From Thermoleophilia bacterium (lineage in GTDB: Bacteria > Actinomycetota > Thermoleophilia > Solirubrobacterales > 70-9), in contig JAENWT010000014.1 of assembly GCA_016650125.1 (NCBI GenBank), positions 1 to 64,000 of the forward strand: a stretch of DNA of 64,000 nucleotides, read 5' to 3'. Of the stretch, positions 1 through 10,261 are shown one piece after another (the first letter of the stretch is position 1; each line of letters starts with the position of its first letter). The notes beneath the pieces were generated by a model that searched no databases, was not told where the DNA came from, and worked only from the letters and a program-made list of their open reading frames with translations. The position numbers and the translations under genes are program-made.

Positions 1-117
1 ACCCTGCATGGCCTGCGAACACGGCTGGTCAGCCGCTTCGTTGCCCTGGCCGCGGCGATCGCCCTAAACCATCAACTCGGCCTGCCACCGAGAGCGCTGG
101 CTCAATACGTGGGCTGA
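1..117 (+). pseudogene. C-terminal end of a transposase (IS982-like), cut by the window edge
   Basis: The first 38 codons are open in frame 1 and end at a TGA. The peptide begins TLHGLRTRLVSRF and ends RALAQYVG. This resembles the extreme C-terminus of IS982-type DDE transposases, where a conserved L-x-G-L-x-T-R segment precedes an alanine-rich helix and an asparagine-leucine stretch. The catalytic core would lie outside the window, so it cannot be said whether the gene is intact. No terminal inverted repeat was identified in the 29 bases after the stop. The position next to a tRNA-associated accessory region fits a mobile element. It could also be another DDE-family transposase. Confidence 0.45.
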
Positions 118-146
118 GTTCGTGGAACTAGTCATCTAGTCCCCGG

Positions 147-1958
147 TCAGTCCTCGAGCTCCGCGATGCGGGCTTCGAGGTCCGCGATCTTTTCGTCCTG
201 CGCCCGGCTCTTCTCGGCCAGCGTCTTGATGGCGGCAAGGGCGACTCCGTCGACGTCGGTGGTCGAGATCGACTTGTCATCGGTCCCGAACCCGAACGCG
301 GCGTAGAAGTCCTGGGCCATCGGACCCGCGTGCCGGGCACCGGTGGCGTCGGTCTTGAAGGACCAGGAGGAGATCGGGATGTCGGCAAGTTGAGCCAGTA
401 CGTCGCTGCCGTCGATCGGCTCGAAATCCTTCTTTGTATTGCGGTCGCTGGTGCAGGAGAACGCGCCGGAGCCGGCCGGCAGGTCGCACCCGGTTGACAG
501 ACCGCTGCTGGTCCGGAACCTGAAACCGCCCGAAGCACGGACACCGAATTCGTCGGACGCGACGGAGTCGAAAGCGCCGCCAAACGAGTCAGAGAAAAGC
601 ATCGCGCCCGGATGAGCGGCGAGGACGTTCGCATTGTTGCCCGCGGCGAAGCCGCCGGACGCGGCGACGGCATTGTTCGAACCGGCGGCAATGGAGGATC
701 GGGCCCCGGATGCGGTGTTGTTGATCCCGCCGGACACGGTTGCCCAGACGCCGCTTGCGACGTTGTTGGCGCCGCCCCCTACCGTCGCCAAGGTGTTGCT
801 CGCGGTGTTTGCCGTGCCAGCACCAACGGTCGAAGCGGTGCCGCTCGCCATGTTTAGGTTGCCTCCACTCGCGTTCGAATTCGTGCCGGAAGCGGTGTTC
901 TGGGCGCCACCGCCGACGGTGGCACCGATGCCGCTGGCAACGTTGTTGACCCCCCCGCCGGCGTTCGCAAATAGCCCCGTGGCTGAGTTCGAGGTCCCGC
1001 CGGCGACGGTGGAACCGTCGTCGGACGCGATGTTCAAGCTGCCGCCACCGATCGTGGAAACCACGCCCTGGGCAGAGTTTCCCTGGCCGCCGCCGATGGT
1101 CCCTCCGGTGGCTCCGACCTTGTTTGCGGAGGCCGGATCGGTCGCGTCGCTGCGTCCTCCACCGGCGATCGTGGCCGAGAAGGCTCCTCCTGTCACCGCG
1201 TTGTCGGGACTGCCTCCGATCACGTTCGGTGCTGGTGCCGTCCCGTTGAGCTTCGGTTCGAGTCGCAGCGCCCGGGCGTTGTTCACCCGGAAGTTGAGCG
1301 GCTGGTCATCAGTGGTTCCGAGGAAATCGGTCGCGGGTGTGATCGATGCGTTGCCCGTGACCTGCCAGAAGTCCTCGGCGTGGAGTCCGTCGAGCAGATC
1401 GGCGTTCAGGCCCGATCCCGGTCCGTCGACCGTGAGGAGCTTGTCGAGGATCTCCTGCGGGGCGTCGGGAGACCCCTGTTCTCCCGTTGCGCCGGTCTCC
1501 CCGGTTGCCCCAGCGGCTCCGGTCGGGCCTGTTGCGCCCGCGGCTCCGGTCCCCCCATTTGTGCCAGCGGCTCCGGTCGGGCCCACCGATCCTGTCTGGC
1601 CCTGGGCTCCGGTCGCCCCGCGTGCCCCGGCAGCACCTTTCGCCCCCTGCGGCCCGCGCACGCCGGCCGGACCCTGCCTGCCTTGCGCACCCTTTTTTCC
1701 GCGGCGCCCCCGGGCGTTCCATGAAATCTTGGTCTCCCCTCGCCGGCAGCGACCCTTCTTCGAGGATCGATTGAGCGTCTTGAAGGTTCGGGTCACACAG
1801 GCGTAGATCCGGTGCGGCTTCGAGGACGCGGATATCCCCGCGTCGGTCGAAGTTTCAGCTGCGCCCGCATCCGGAGCGAAGGCAAACAGAAGCGCAAGGC
1901 AACAAAGCAGAACGGCAAGCAGGCCGGAACGGGGGCCTTCAGCAACGGATATGGGCAC
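147..1958 (-). CDS. Secreted collagen-like / YadA-head-like protein with C-terminal S74 chaperone domain
   Basis: The 603-residue product starts at GTG 1958, with AGGGAG about ten bases upstream. Residues 1-34 form a signal peptide ending near AGA-AET. Residues ~85-165 are collagen-like Gly-X-Y triplets ([19 protein letters not shown]). Residues ~255-430 are tandem 14-residue repeats of the type N-x-A-S-G-x-x-A-T-V-G-G-G, as in trimeric YadA-type adhesin heads. The last ~100 residues contain [14 protein letters not shown] and a final coiled coil. These mark an intramolecular chaperone of the peptidase S74 (endosialidase tail-spike) family, which trimerises and then cleaves itself off. The inferred product is a trimeric surface fibre. 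The gene is divergent from the tRNA-Val region. Confidence 0.85.
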   Translation of the reverse strand: MPISVAEGPRSGLLAVLLCCLALLFAFAPDAGAAETSTDAGISASSKPHRIYACVTRTFKTLNRSSKKGRCRRGETKISWNARGRRGKKGAQGRQGPAGVRGPQGAKGAAGARGATGAQGQTGSVGPTGAAGTNGGTGAAGATGPTGAAGATGETGATGEQGSPDAPQEILDKLLTVDGPGSGLNADLLDGLHAEDFWQVTGNASITPATDFLGTTDDQPLNFRVNNARALRLEPKLNGTAPAPNVIGGSPDNAVTGGAFSATIAGGGRSDATDPASANKVGATGGTIGGGQGNSAQGVVSTIGGGSLNIASDDGSTVAGGTSNSATGLFANAGGGVNNVASGIGATVGGGAQNTASGTNSNASGGNLNMASGTASTVGAGTANTASNTLATVGGGANNVASGVWATVSGGINNTASGARSSIAAGSNNAVAASGGFAAGNNANVLAAHPGAMLFSDSFGGAFDSVASDEFGVRASGGFRFRTSSGLSTGCDLPAGSGAFSCTSDRNTKKDFEPIDGSDVLAQLADIPISSWSFKTDATGARHAGPMAQDFYAAFGFGTDDKSISTTDVDGVALAAIKTLAEKSRAQDEKIADLEARIAELED

Positions 1959-2101
1959 GATCTCATCTCCCTGGAGATTGGTTAGGTGCCCGTCAACCTA
2001 TCGGCGGGGAGTGCCCCTTTCAATCCCTGACAAGGGAGGTTCGGGCCAGATAGGCGCTTCGCAAGCGCTGAGCGGTCCGCTCAAGGCATAATCCCCGCTT
2101 C

Positions 2102-2174
2102 GGGCGGTTAGCTCAGTTGGAAGAGCACCTGCTTTACACGCAGGGGGTCACTGGTTCGAGCCCAGTACCGCCCA
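2102..2174 (+). tRNA. tRNA-Val (anticodon TAC)
   Basis: A full cloverleaf can be folded. The acceptor stem is GGGCGGT/ACCGCCC, the D arm GCTC...GAGC, the anticodon stem CCTGC/GCAGG around the loop TTTACAC, and the T arm ACTGG-TTCGAGC-CCAGT. The discriminator is A. The loop gives anticodon TAC (valine). CCA is not encoded. The 3' half from 2131 onward is repeated downstream at 4481 and 8073, so this gene is an integration target. Confidence 0.95.
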
Positions 2175-2175
2175 T
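2131..2175 (+). repeat. tRNA 3'-half attachment site, copy 1 (inside the intact tRNA-Val)
   Basis: These 45 bases run from the 3' side of the anticodon stem through the end of the tRNA and one base beyond. They are identical to 4481-4525. A 3'-half tRNA duplication beginning at the anticodon arm is the usual footprint of tyrosine-integrase insertion at a tRNA gene. This copy belongs to the functional tRNA. Confidence 0.85.
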
Positions 2176-2307
2176 ACCCAGAACTACATGATGCCTGCTA
2201 GCCTGCGCCGTTCCTGAGTCAGGGCAGGACTCTTCAAGGGTGAGAAATTTCCCGGCCGCATGGCCGGCACCGCGCGGTGCCTCTCTCATCCACAGCCAGG
2301 GAGATTC

Positions 2308-4320
<2,013 letters not shown>

Positions 4321-4480
4321 GCGCAGCAGTTTCAATTGGCAGAATCGACAATTTTCTGCCTGAATCCACGGCAATCCAACCTAATCGACGGGTATCCGCG
4401 ACGGGCATGAATGTGTTGTTCTCGGCATTGACAATGGCGAAACCCAAGCGGAGAGTCAATTAGCGAATTCTGCCTTACTG

Positions 4481-4525
4481 GCTTTACACGCAGGGGGTCA
4501 CTGGTTCGAGCCCAGTACCGCCCAT
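4481..4525 (+). repeat. tRNA-Val 3'-half attachment site, copy 2
   Basis: These 45 bases are identical to 2131-2175, but the upstream half of the tRNA is missing (ACTG replaces ACCT just before it), so this is not a tRNA gene. It marks the junction between two tandem insertions. The 160 bases before it, from 4321, contain no recognisable gene. The minus-strand stop of the next gene is only six bases after it. Confidence 0.9.
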
Positions 4526-4530
4526 TGAGG

Positions 4531-5394
4531 TCAAGCTCCGGCGTCGAACAGGATTGCGTCGGTTCCCAACTGCACATCTATCGATCGGGTGCCACCAAAG
4601 CACCTGATCATCACCGAGGTACTAGGCAGCGCTCCCGGACGGCGCTTCACATCGGCCCAACTTGGCCAAAAGCCATTTCGTTCTCGAAAGGCTCGGCAAG
4701 CCTTCGCGGCTTCCAGGGGACTCCACGATCTCCGCTGCCCAGTCGAAGTTTCAGAGACCATGCCGGCGGCGAGGATGGCGTCGGCAAAACGGTCGAAGTA
4801 CCTGTAGACAGTGGAGATGCTGGGCAATCGGTTGAGCGCCCTGCATTCATCCGACTTCGGGGGTCGGCCGAAGTCGTCCCGGAAACGCTGTATCGCTCCG
4901 ATGATCTGCGTTCGGTTCCACTGCTCCCCGATTCGCGGTGGCCACAGGAACTTCGCGTCCGGCTCGCCATCGTGAGAGGGGGAAACGCAGGGTCGAGCTC
5001 CCTCGAATGGAACGTCGCCGGCGCGTTCGGCCAACGCCTCGAGCGAAGCCGTCCTCCCTCTAGTTGCCCTGACGTCGTTCACGCCGTAACGCGCGGTGGC
5101 GATGAACAGACCCATCCAGCTGCCGGGTTTCTCCTTGAGCAGTCTAGGCCGTTTCGTCAGGAAACTGACGAGAGTGTCCTGGATTGCATCTTCGGCGTCG
5201 GCCAAATCACAGCGTTGCTGCCGGGCGATTCGCAGCGCAACGCGACGGAGGGTCTTGTGGTCGAAGTCTGCGAAAGCAGCTGAGATCTCCCCGTCCACCG
5301 GAGATGGCTCGGGCCGGCTCACCGAATAGCCAACCCTGGCATCGAACTCAGGTCCGTCAATCTTGGCGATCGCCTCTGCGAACGTGGAGGCCAT
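4531..5394 (-). CDS. Sigma-70 region-2-like protein with two homing-endonuclease-associated (HNH-repeat) modules
   Basis: The product has 287 residues. Residues ~47-117 match ECF sigma region 2: an ADAEDAIQDT core helix, then GSWMGLFIATARYGVNDVRA, and a basic stretch with SLEALAE. No sigma region 4 is present. Instead, residues ~158-212 and ~222-270 each match the homing-endonuclease-associated repeat. The pattern is a helix with F-R-x-x-x-G-x-x-P, then LPS at the start of a second helix, then an aromatic/FG-type turn. Such repeats are DNA-binding units beside HNH nucleases, but no HNH motif is present here. The start overlaps the stop of the upstream gene (TGATG), so translation is coupled. 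The inferred role is an atypical transcription factor of the element. Confidence 0.7.
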   Translation of the reverse strand: MASTFAEAIAKIDGPEFDARVGYSVSRPEPSPVDGEISAAFADFDHKTLRRVALRIARQQRCDLADAEDAIQDTLVSFLTKRPRLLKEKPGSWMGLFIATARYGVNDVRATRGRTASLEALAERAGDVPFEGARPCVSPSHDGEPDAKFLWPPRIGEQWNRTQIIGAIQRFRDDFGRPPKSDECRALNRLPSISTVYRYFDRFADAILAAGMVSETSTGQRRSWSPLEAAKACRAFRERNGFWPSWADVKRRPGALPSTSVMIRCFGGTRSIDVQLGTDAILFDAGA

Positions 5395-6089
5395 CAGGCG
5401 GCCTGCTGAGCCACGTAGACGGCTCGTCCGTCGCGTCTTGCCATTCGGATCTCTTCTTCACGAATCAACGCGCCGCATTCCCTCTGCACCACTTCGCGAG
5501 GCGTTCGGACGGCCTGGGCGAGTTCGTCCACCGAAGCCGATCCCCGGTCCTGAATGGTGGCCAGCAGGCGTCCCTGCATGGTTCCCTGATCGCCCGTCTT
5601 CGGTGACGGGCGGAGCGCGGATGCCTTGGACTCGTGGGGCTTTGCGGAGTAGCGCGTGGCTGTTCCGGTCCCGGTGCGAATGACCAGTCCATCTGCGACG
5701 AGTCGCTTCAACGCACTCCTGGTCGAGAAATCGGAGATATTGAGAGAGCGACGGATCTCCTGGAATCCCATCGGTTTGCCCTGTTCAACGAGATAGCGGT
5801 GGACCGCTTGCCGACGTTTCTCTGCTAGGGCGGCCGGGCTTTGGCCAGCCTTTTTCGGGCTCCGCTTCTGTCTTGTCCGTTGAGCTTTCGGCTGCGCGTC
5901 CTGCGGGTCGGGCGAGAGTGCTGCTGCGGCTCGATCCAATTCGCAAAGTCTCCGGTCCTTTTGGTTCTCGACGCCTTTGATCAGGCGAGTCGCCCAGGCC
6001 TCGACCTTTCGTTGCTCGGCCTCGATGGCTTTGCGTACGGCCGACTCGGTGTCGGGGAGGGCGACTTCGAGTGGACTCTTATCGGACAT
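5394..6089 (-). CDS. Tandem winged-helix DNA-binding protein
   Basis: The product has 231 residues. Residues ~12-58 are charged and predicted coiled coil (KAIEAEQRKVEAWATRL...). A very basic linker follows (~residues 70-85). Residues ~88-150 read as a winged helix (VHRYLVEQGKPMGFQEIRRSL, recognition helix SDFSTRSALKRLVADGLV, wing TGTGTATRY). Residues ~168-229 form a second one (MQGRLLATIQDRGSASVDELA, then TPREVVQRECGALIREEEI). No enzyme motif is seen. It is the first gene of a two-gene operon with the sigma-like protein and overlaps it by two bases. It is divergent from the AbiE pair across a 283-base gap. It may control its own operon. Confidence 0.65.
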   Translation of the reverse strand: MSDKSPLEVALPDTESAVRKAIEAEQRKVEAWATRLIKGVENQKDRRLCELDRAAAALSPDPQDAQPKAQRTRQKRSPKKAGQSPAALAEKRRQAVHRYLVEQGKPMGFQEIRRSLNISDFSTRSALKRLVADGLVIRTGTGTATRYSAKPHESKASALRPSPKTGDQGTMQGRLLATIQDRGSASVDELAQAVRTPREVVQRECGALIREEEIRMARRDGRAVYVAQQAA

Positions 6090-6372
6090 CTGACTTCTCC
6101 TCGATGGGTAGTTGTCACGTCGTAGTGTTCCCGGCCTACGGAAACTGCATTCGTGAGTAGTGCGACAACGCTACATCGAGGTATTCCGCTCGTGGTCTGG
6201 TTTCAAGGTGCTATTCAAACTTCTTCGTGTAACCTCGGCGATCATTTGCACCGCCGGCACCGAGCATCGCTCGGAGCCTCTGGACGCTGGCAGCGCAATA
6301 GTGGCCGGGCCAGGGTTTGATTATCTGTAAAAATTACATTTTGTCAGGTATTTAGGTGATAAACTCCCCTAT
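6090..6372. promoter_or_regulatory. Divergent intergenic region upstream of the AbiE pair and the winged-helix operon
   Basis: This 283-base gap separates two outward-facing operons and must hold both promoters. The right end (about 6316-6372) is AT-rich against a GC-rich background. It contains TTGTCA at 6341 and AGGTGA at 6354 ahead of the AbiEi ATG. No convincing -35/-10 pair or perfect operator palindrome could be fixed by eye. AbiEi antitoxins of known systems repress their own promoter through repeats in this position, but that is inference here. Confidence 0.4.
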
Positions 6373-6975
6373 ATGTCTGACGTAGATCATGATGGCCTGT
6401 ACCGCCTGGCAGAATCGCAGGCCGGTTACTTCACGGCGCAGCAAGCCATTGACGCCGGCATGGACCGAAGCACACTTCGCCACCACGCTCGTCCCGGAGG
6501 TCGCTACGAACGGGTTCGCAGGGGGCTGTTTCGCCTGCGCCACTTTCCCTCCAGTGCCCATGAGCATGTGATGGCCGTATGGCTCCCACTCCGCGATGCC
6601 GGCGCGGTGGTTTCGCACGAGAGCGCCCTGGAGCTTTACGGCCTCTCTGACGTGATTCCCGACGCGGTTCATCTGTCGCTGGCGCGCTCCGAGCGAGGTC
6701 AGCGGCGTCGCGACGGAGTACAGCTCCACTTCCCAGCCCAGCCTCCATCCGGAGATGAGGTGCGACCGGTCTCGGGGCTGCCGGTCACCAGTCCGGAGCG
6801 CACGATCATCGATGCGCTCAAGGCTGGAGCCCAGCCCGAGCAGGTCGAGATGGCCGTCCGCCAGGCACTGGAGCGAGGGATGACGACCCCTCGGCGGCTG
6901 CGAAAGGCTGCGTCGTCCGGTCCGAGACGGATCGACGGGTTCCTCGAGGAGGTTCTCGAGGGGGCGCCCAAATGA
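6373..6975 (+). CDS. AbiEi-family antitoxin / transcriptional repressor
   Basis: The product has 200 residues. The N-terminal ~65 residues form a winged helix of the AbiEi type (LYRLAESQAGYFTAQQAIDAG, then STLRHHARPGGRYERVRRGLFRL). The C-terminal part has the family landmarks VVSHESALELYGLSDVIPDAVHLS and GLPVTSPERTIIDAL. In type IV AbiE systems this protein neutralises the nucleotidyltransferase toxin without direct binding and represses the operon. The stop overlaps the next start (ATGA), the usual arrangement of the pair. Start ATG 6373 has AGGTGA twelve to nineteen bases upstream. The position between two tRNA-derived attachment repeats marks it as island cargo. Confidence 0.85.
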   Translation: MSDVDHDGLYRLAESQAGYFTAQQAIDAGMDRSTLRHHARPGGRYERVRRGLFRLRHFPSSAHEHVMAVWLPLRDAGAVVSHESALELYGLSDVIPDAVHLSLARSERGQRRRDGVQLHFPAQPPSGDEVRPVSGLPVTSPERTIIDALKAGAQPEQVEMAVRQALERGMTTPRRLRKAASSGPRRIDGFLEEVLEGAPK

Positions 6976-7880
6976 GATACCAGGACGCAGCGTCGTTTCG
7001 CCAGGCTCTCGAGCAACGTCTCAAAGACGAGGCCGCAGGCGACGGTGCCCGACTGGCCCGCATGCGCAAACGCGTCGCCTTCGATCGTCTACTTGTCCGC
7101 CTGGCGGCGGTCGCCCCCGGCCAATGGCTGTTGAAAGGCGGTTTCGCGCTCGACCTGCGCCTGTCCGCGAGAGCGAGGAGCACCAAGGACATCGACATCG
7201 AGTGGCGATCCAACGAGGAGGGACTACTCGACGTGCTCCTTGACGCGGCGAGCCACGACGCGGGCGACTTCTTCGTGCTGACGATCGAGGTTACGGGTGC
7301 GCCTGATGATCGCCTGGGCGGCAGCCATCGATTCCGGGTCACCTCGTCTCTGGCAGGACGCCCGTTCGAGACGTTCTTCCTCGATGTCGGCTACCGGGAC
7401 GATCAGACGACAGACTTGGAGATCCTGCTTACGGACGATGTTCTGTCCTTCGCGGAGATCGATCCCGTCGAGGTCGAGGCTGTTGTAGTCGAGCTGCAGG
7501 TTGCCGAGAAACTACACGCCTTGACACGTACCTATGAAGGTGGACGCGCCAGCACGCGGACCAAGGATCTGGTCGACATCGTCCTGATATCGACTCTCGC
7601 CCACCTGGACGCCGAGACACTGAGACGGGAGATCGATGCTGTGTTCGCGTCGCGCGACACGCATCCGCCCCCGTACGCATTGCCTCTGCCGCCACCAGAT
7701 TGGAATGAGCCGTTTCGACGGCTGGCCCAGGAAGTGGGGATCCCCGAAAAGCTTTCGCGAGGACATCGGGATGCCGCTGCGATGTTGGATCTCATCCTGG
7801 CTGGCGAGATCACCGCAGGAACCTGGGATCCTGTGGAGCAACGCTGGACCAAGAAGCCAGCTCAAGGAAGGAAGATCTGA
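6972..7880 (+). CDS. AbiEii/AbiGii-family nucleotidyltransferase toxin
   Basis: The product has 302 residues. Residues ~45-75 carry the nucleotidyltransferase signature (WLLKGGFALDLR followed by TKDIDIEW), which supplies the glycine turn and paired aspartates of the DNA polymerase beta-like fold. Further landmarks are LLTDDVLSFAEIDP, VAEKLHALTRTYEGG and TKDLVDIVLI. Family members act as abortive-infection toxins that transfer nucleotides to cellular targets; tRNA has been shown for some relatives. The target here is unknown. The ATG overlaps the antitoxin stop by four bases, so the two form one operon. The length matches the family, and no truncation is seen. Confidence 0.85.
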   Translation: MRYQDAASFRQALEQRLKDEAAGDGARLARMRKRVAFDRLLVRLAAVAPGQWLLKGGFALDLRLSARARSTKDIDIEWRSNEEGLLDVLLDAASHDAGDFFVLTIEVTGAPDDRLGGSHRFRVTSSLAGRPFETFFLDVGYRDDQTTDLEILLTDDVLSFAEIDPVEVEAVVVELQVAEKLHALTRTYEGGRASTRTKDLVDIVLISTLAHLDAETLRREIDAVFASRDTHPPPYALPLPPPDWNEPFRRLAQEVGIPEKLSRGHRDAAAMLDLILAGEITAGTWDPVEQRWTKKPAQGRKI

Positions 7881-8072
7881 CGCACGGGCTCGGTGCTGTA
7901 GGGGATGGTTCAGACCCGAGTGGTCATTTGAGGCAATTAGGACCAGTAGTCCCAGTAAACCAGTCAAATCGCCGCATATCCGAACCGATCGACCGATTTG
8001 GAATCTCGCAGAATTCCCAGAAAGCTCTGCATATGGGGTATTTCTGCGGCAACCCTTCGGTTGAGTCAGATC

Positions 8073-8116
8073 GCTTTACACGCAGGGGGTCACTGGTTCA
8101 GCCCAGTACCGCCCAT
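8073..8116 (+). repeat. tRNA-Val 3'-half attachment site, copy 3 (one-base deletion)
   Basis: These 44 bases match 2131-2175 except that one base is missing in the T loop (GGTTCAGCCC instead of GGTTCGAGCCC). No 5' tRNA half is present. This is the outermost boundary of the stacked insertions, and its decay is consistent with being the oldest. The flanks 7881-8072 and 8117-8273 contain no recognisable gene and no recombinase. Confidence 0.88.
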
Positions 8117-8273
8117 CTGGAATGTCTTTTGGTCCAAGGAAGGCTTTCTTGCCCATCCCCTAGCGTGTTTGTTCCCAGAATCTGTCGGGTACAAAGTCTG
8201 CCTATGGCAGTGACTCATCTGCCTCAAAAAGCGGCGCCCTTTTGCGCCTCTCCTCCCAGGAACTGGTGGACAC

Positions 8274-10076
8274 TTGCTATTGCTGTCTGAACTTTCAAAG
8301 AGAGTCCTACTCGTCTCTGGTGCACTTCTGGTCGCGTGTCTTGTGGTCGTGGCTCCCGCCTCTGCGCAACTGACCTTCGGCCCACAGACCGACTACGCAG
8401 TCGGAGCCGGTACCTATGCCGTCACTTCAGCCGACTTCGACGGAGACGGTGTCGCTGACCTGGCTTCGGCCAACTCGATAGCAAACAGTCTCTCCGTACT
8501 GCTCGGCAACGGCGACGGAAGTTTCGGCGCGGCAACCGATTTCGGTGCCGGCACTGGCGCCTACTCGGTCACTTCAGCCGATTTCAACGGAGACGGAAAC
8601 GCTGATCTGGCCTCGGCCAATTACCAATCTGACGACCTCTCCGTCCTGCTCGGAAGGGGCGACGGCACATTTGGCCCGGCAACCAGCTACGGCGCAGGCA
8701 TCACGCCCTTTTCAGTCACCTCGGCTGATTTCAACGGTGACGGGATAAGTGACTTGGCCGCGGCCAACTACACCTCCGGCAGCGTCTCGGTCCTGCTCGG
8801 AAACGGCAACGGCACCTTCGGCCCGAAGAGTGACTTCGATACAGACGTCCAGTCCGCGTCCGTCATATCGGCCGACTTCAACAAAGATGGCGACCAGGAC
8901 CTGGCCACCGCGAACGAGGACCCCGGCAATCTCTCGGTCCTGCTCGGGAACGGCAACGGCACATTCGGAACGGCAACCAATTTCGGCGCGGGCAGCCGTC
9001 CCTCGTCGGTCACCTCTGCCGACTTCAACAAAGACGGCAACAGGGACCTGGCCTCGGCCAACTCCGAATCCAACGACCTCTCTGTCCTGCTCGGCAATGG
9101 CGACGGCACTTTCACCCCGGCAACCAACTACGACGTGGGTACCGGCCCATTCGCCATCACCTCAGCCGATTTCAATGGCGACGGTATCCCGGACCTCGCT
9201 TCGGGCAACGCCTATACCGCCAATCTCTCGGTCCTGCTCGGCACCATCGACGGTACCTTCGGTCCGCCGGCCTACTTCGGTTCCCTGTCCGGTCCTTATT
9301 CGGTGGCCTCGGCCGACCTGAACGGCGACGGGTTCGCCGATCTGGTTTCGTCCAACTTCGCTGACACCAATACCCTCTCGGTGCTGTTGAACTCTCCGAC
9401 CGCCGACCTCAGTCCGGCATCGTTCACCTTCGGTTCGATCGCCACTCCCGTCCCTCAGGGAACCGCGAGCGCTCCCCAAACAGTCACGATCACCAACAAT
9501 GGATCGGTACCCCTCAGGGTCAAGGGCTTCAATATAACCGGCCCTGATTCTGCCGATTTCGACACTGGCACGCAGACCTGCGGCCAATCGGTCGAGCCCG
9601 GCGGTTCCTGTCAGATCCGGGTCCGCTTCTTCCCTCAAGCCGAGGGAGCTCGCGAGGCGAGTCTCGAGATTCTCTCCAATGCGGCGACTGCCACAGCCGA
9701 CCTTGCCGGGACCGGCGGAGCGTTGCCCCAGGGTCCAACGGGACCGGCGGGCCCCCAGGGAGACCCCGGCAGGTACGCCGCGATCAGCAAGTTGAGTGTG
9801 AGTGGTCCCGCCAAGGCCAGAAAAGGCAAGAAGGTGACCTTTAAAGTCAAGATTTCGAACTCCGGCAACACGACGGCCACCGGCGTCGCGCTAAAGATAA
9901 GCGGTAAGGGTGTCAGCTTCCGCAAGACGGTCGGGAGTATCTCGGCCAGTACGACCAAAGTGGTCACCTCCAAGGTCAGGCTGAACAAGCCCGGCAAAAT
10001 AAAGTTGAAATTCGCATTCAGGTCCGAAAATGCCGGCGGCCGGACCGTTTACAAGAAAATCACGGTTAAGCGGTAG
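8274..10076 (+). CDS. Secreted FG-GAP repeat protein with choice-of-anchor and short collagen-like regions (paralogue 2)
   Basis: The product has 600 residues. The start is a TTG (8274) with only a weak GGTGG before it, so the exact start is uncertain. A signal peptide follows (RVLLVSGALLVACLVVVAPASA). Residues ~35-380 are seven FG-GAP repeats (SADFNGDGxxDLASAN ... LSVLLGNGDGTFG). An ASPM/choice-of-anchor-D domain follows (FTFGSIATPVPQG ... GGSCQIRVRFFPQAEG). A short collagen-like stretch (GPTGPAGPQGDPG) and a C-terminal CARDB-like beta domain (KLSVSGPAKARKGKKVTFKVKI) complete it. It shares domain order with the 2308 gene but has a different C-terminus. It lies just outside the third attachment repeat, so it may be the resident copy. 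Confidence 0.85.
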   Translation: MLLLSELSKRVLLVSGALLVACLVVVAPASAQLTFGPQTDYAVGAGTYAVTSADFDGDGVADLASANSIANSLSVLLGNGDGSFGAATDFGAGTGAYSVTSADFNGDGNADLASANYQSDDLSVLLGRGDGTFGPATSYGAGITPFSVTSADFNGDGISDLAAANYTSGSVSVLLGNGNGTFGPKSDFDTDVQSASVISADFNKDGDQDLATANEDPGNLSVLLGNGNGTFGTATNFGAGSRPSSVTSADFNKDGNRDLASANSESNDLSVLLGNGDGTFTPATNYDVGTGPFAITSADFNGDGIPDLASGNAYTANLSVLLGTIDGTFGPPAYFGSLSGPYSVASADLNGDGFADLVSSNFADTNTLSVLLNSPTADLSPASFTFGSIATPVPQGTASAPQTVTITNNGSVPLRVKGFNITGPDSADFDTGTQTCGQSVEPGGSCQIRVRFFPQAEGAREASLEILSNAATATADLAGTGGALPQGPTGPAGPQGDPGRYAAISKLSVSGPAKARKGKKVTFKVKISNSGNTTATGVALKISGKGVSFRKTVGSISASTTKVVTSKVRLNKPGKIKLKFAFRSENAGGRTVYKKITVKR

Positions 10077-10173
10077 TTCTTTACTCGGGGTGGACTGGCT
10101 GAAGGGGTCCCTTCGATTCAGGCGGCGCTGCCACACGGCGCCTTCGCGGGTATCGGCGTAACCTCATTGGTTG

Positions 10174-10190
10174 ATGAGAAGCATTCTCAT
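10174..10190. promoter_or_regulatory. Palindromic operator-like site ahead of the cupredoxin gene
   Basis: ATGAGAA-GCA-TTCTCAT is a perfect 7-bp inverted repeat with a three-base centre, 72 bases before the cupredoxin start. Its outer TGA..AA/TT..TCA pattern resembles Fur/Zur-family boxes. Assignment to a metal regulator is inference, prompted by the copper-type protein downstream. Confidence 0.45.
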
Positions 10191-10194
10191 GTCG

Positions 10195-10236
10195 ATCCCT
10201 ACAGGGCTGATCCATATCCCTACAGGGCTGATCCAT
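10195..10236 (+). repeat. Two tandem copies of a 21-bp unit
   Basis: A 21-bp unit (ATCCCTACAGGG followed by CTGATCCAT) occurs twice without a gap, at 10195-10215 and 10216-10236. It lies between the palindrome and the start of the cupredoxin gene. Each unit contains the partial palindrome CCCTACAGGG. It may be a duplicated binding site or a slippage product. Confidence 0.8.
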
Positions 10237-10261
10237 ACCCCCGACGAAAGAAAGTCTCTCC

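Noticed and set aside
634-1806. 390-codon plus-strand proline-rich frame opposite the collagen-like gene
   Set aside because: The proline repeats are the complement of the Gly-X-Y codons. The minus strand has a signal peptide and the S74 domain.
4481-8116. Truncated tRNA copies as functional tRNAs
   Set aside because: Neither has a 5' half (no acceptor 5' strand or D arm), and the second has a deletion in the T loop.
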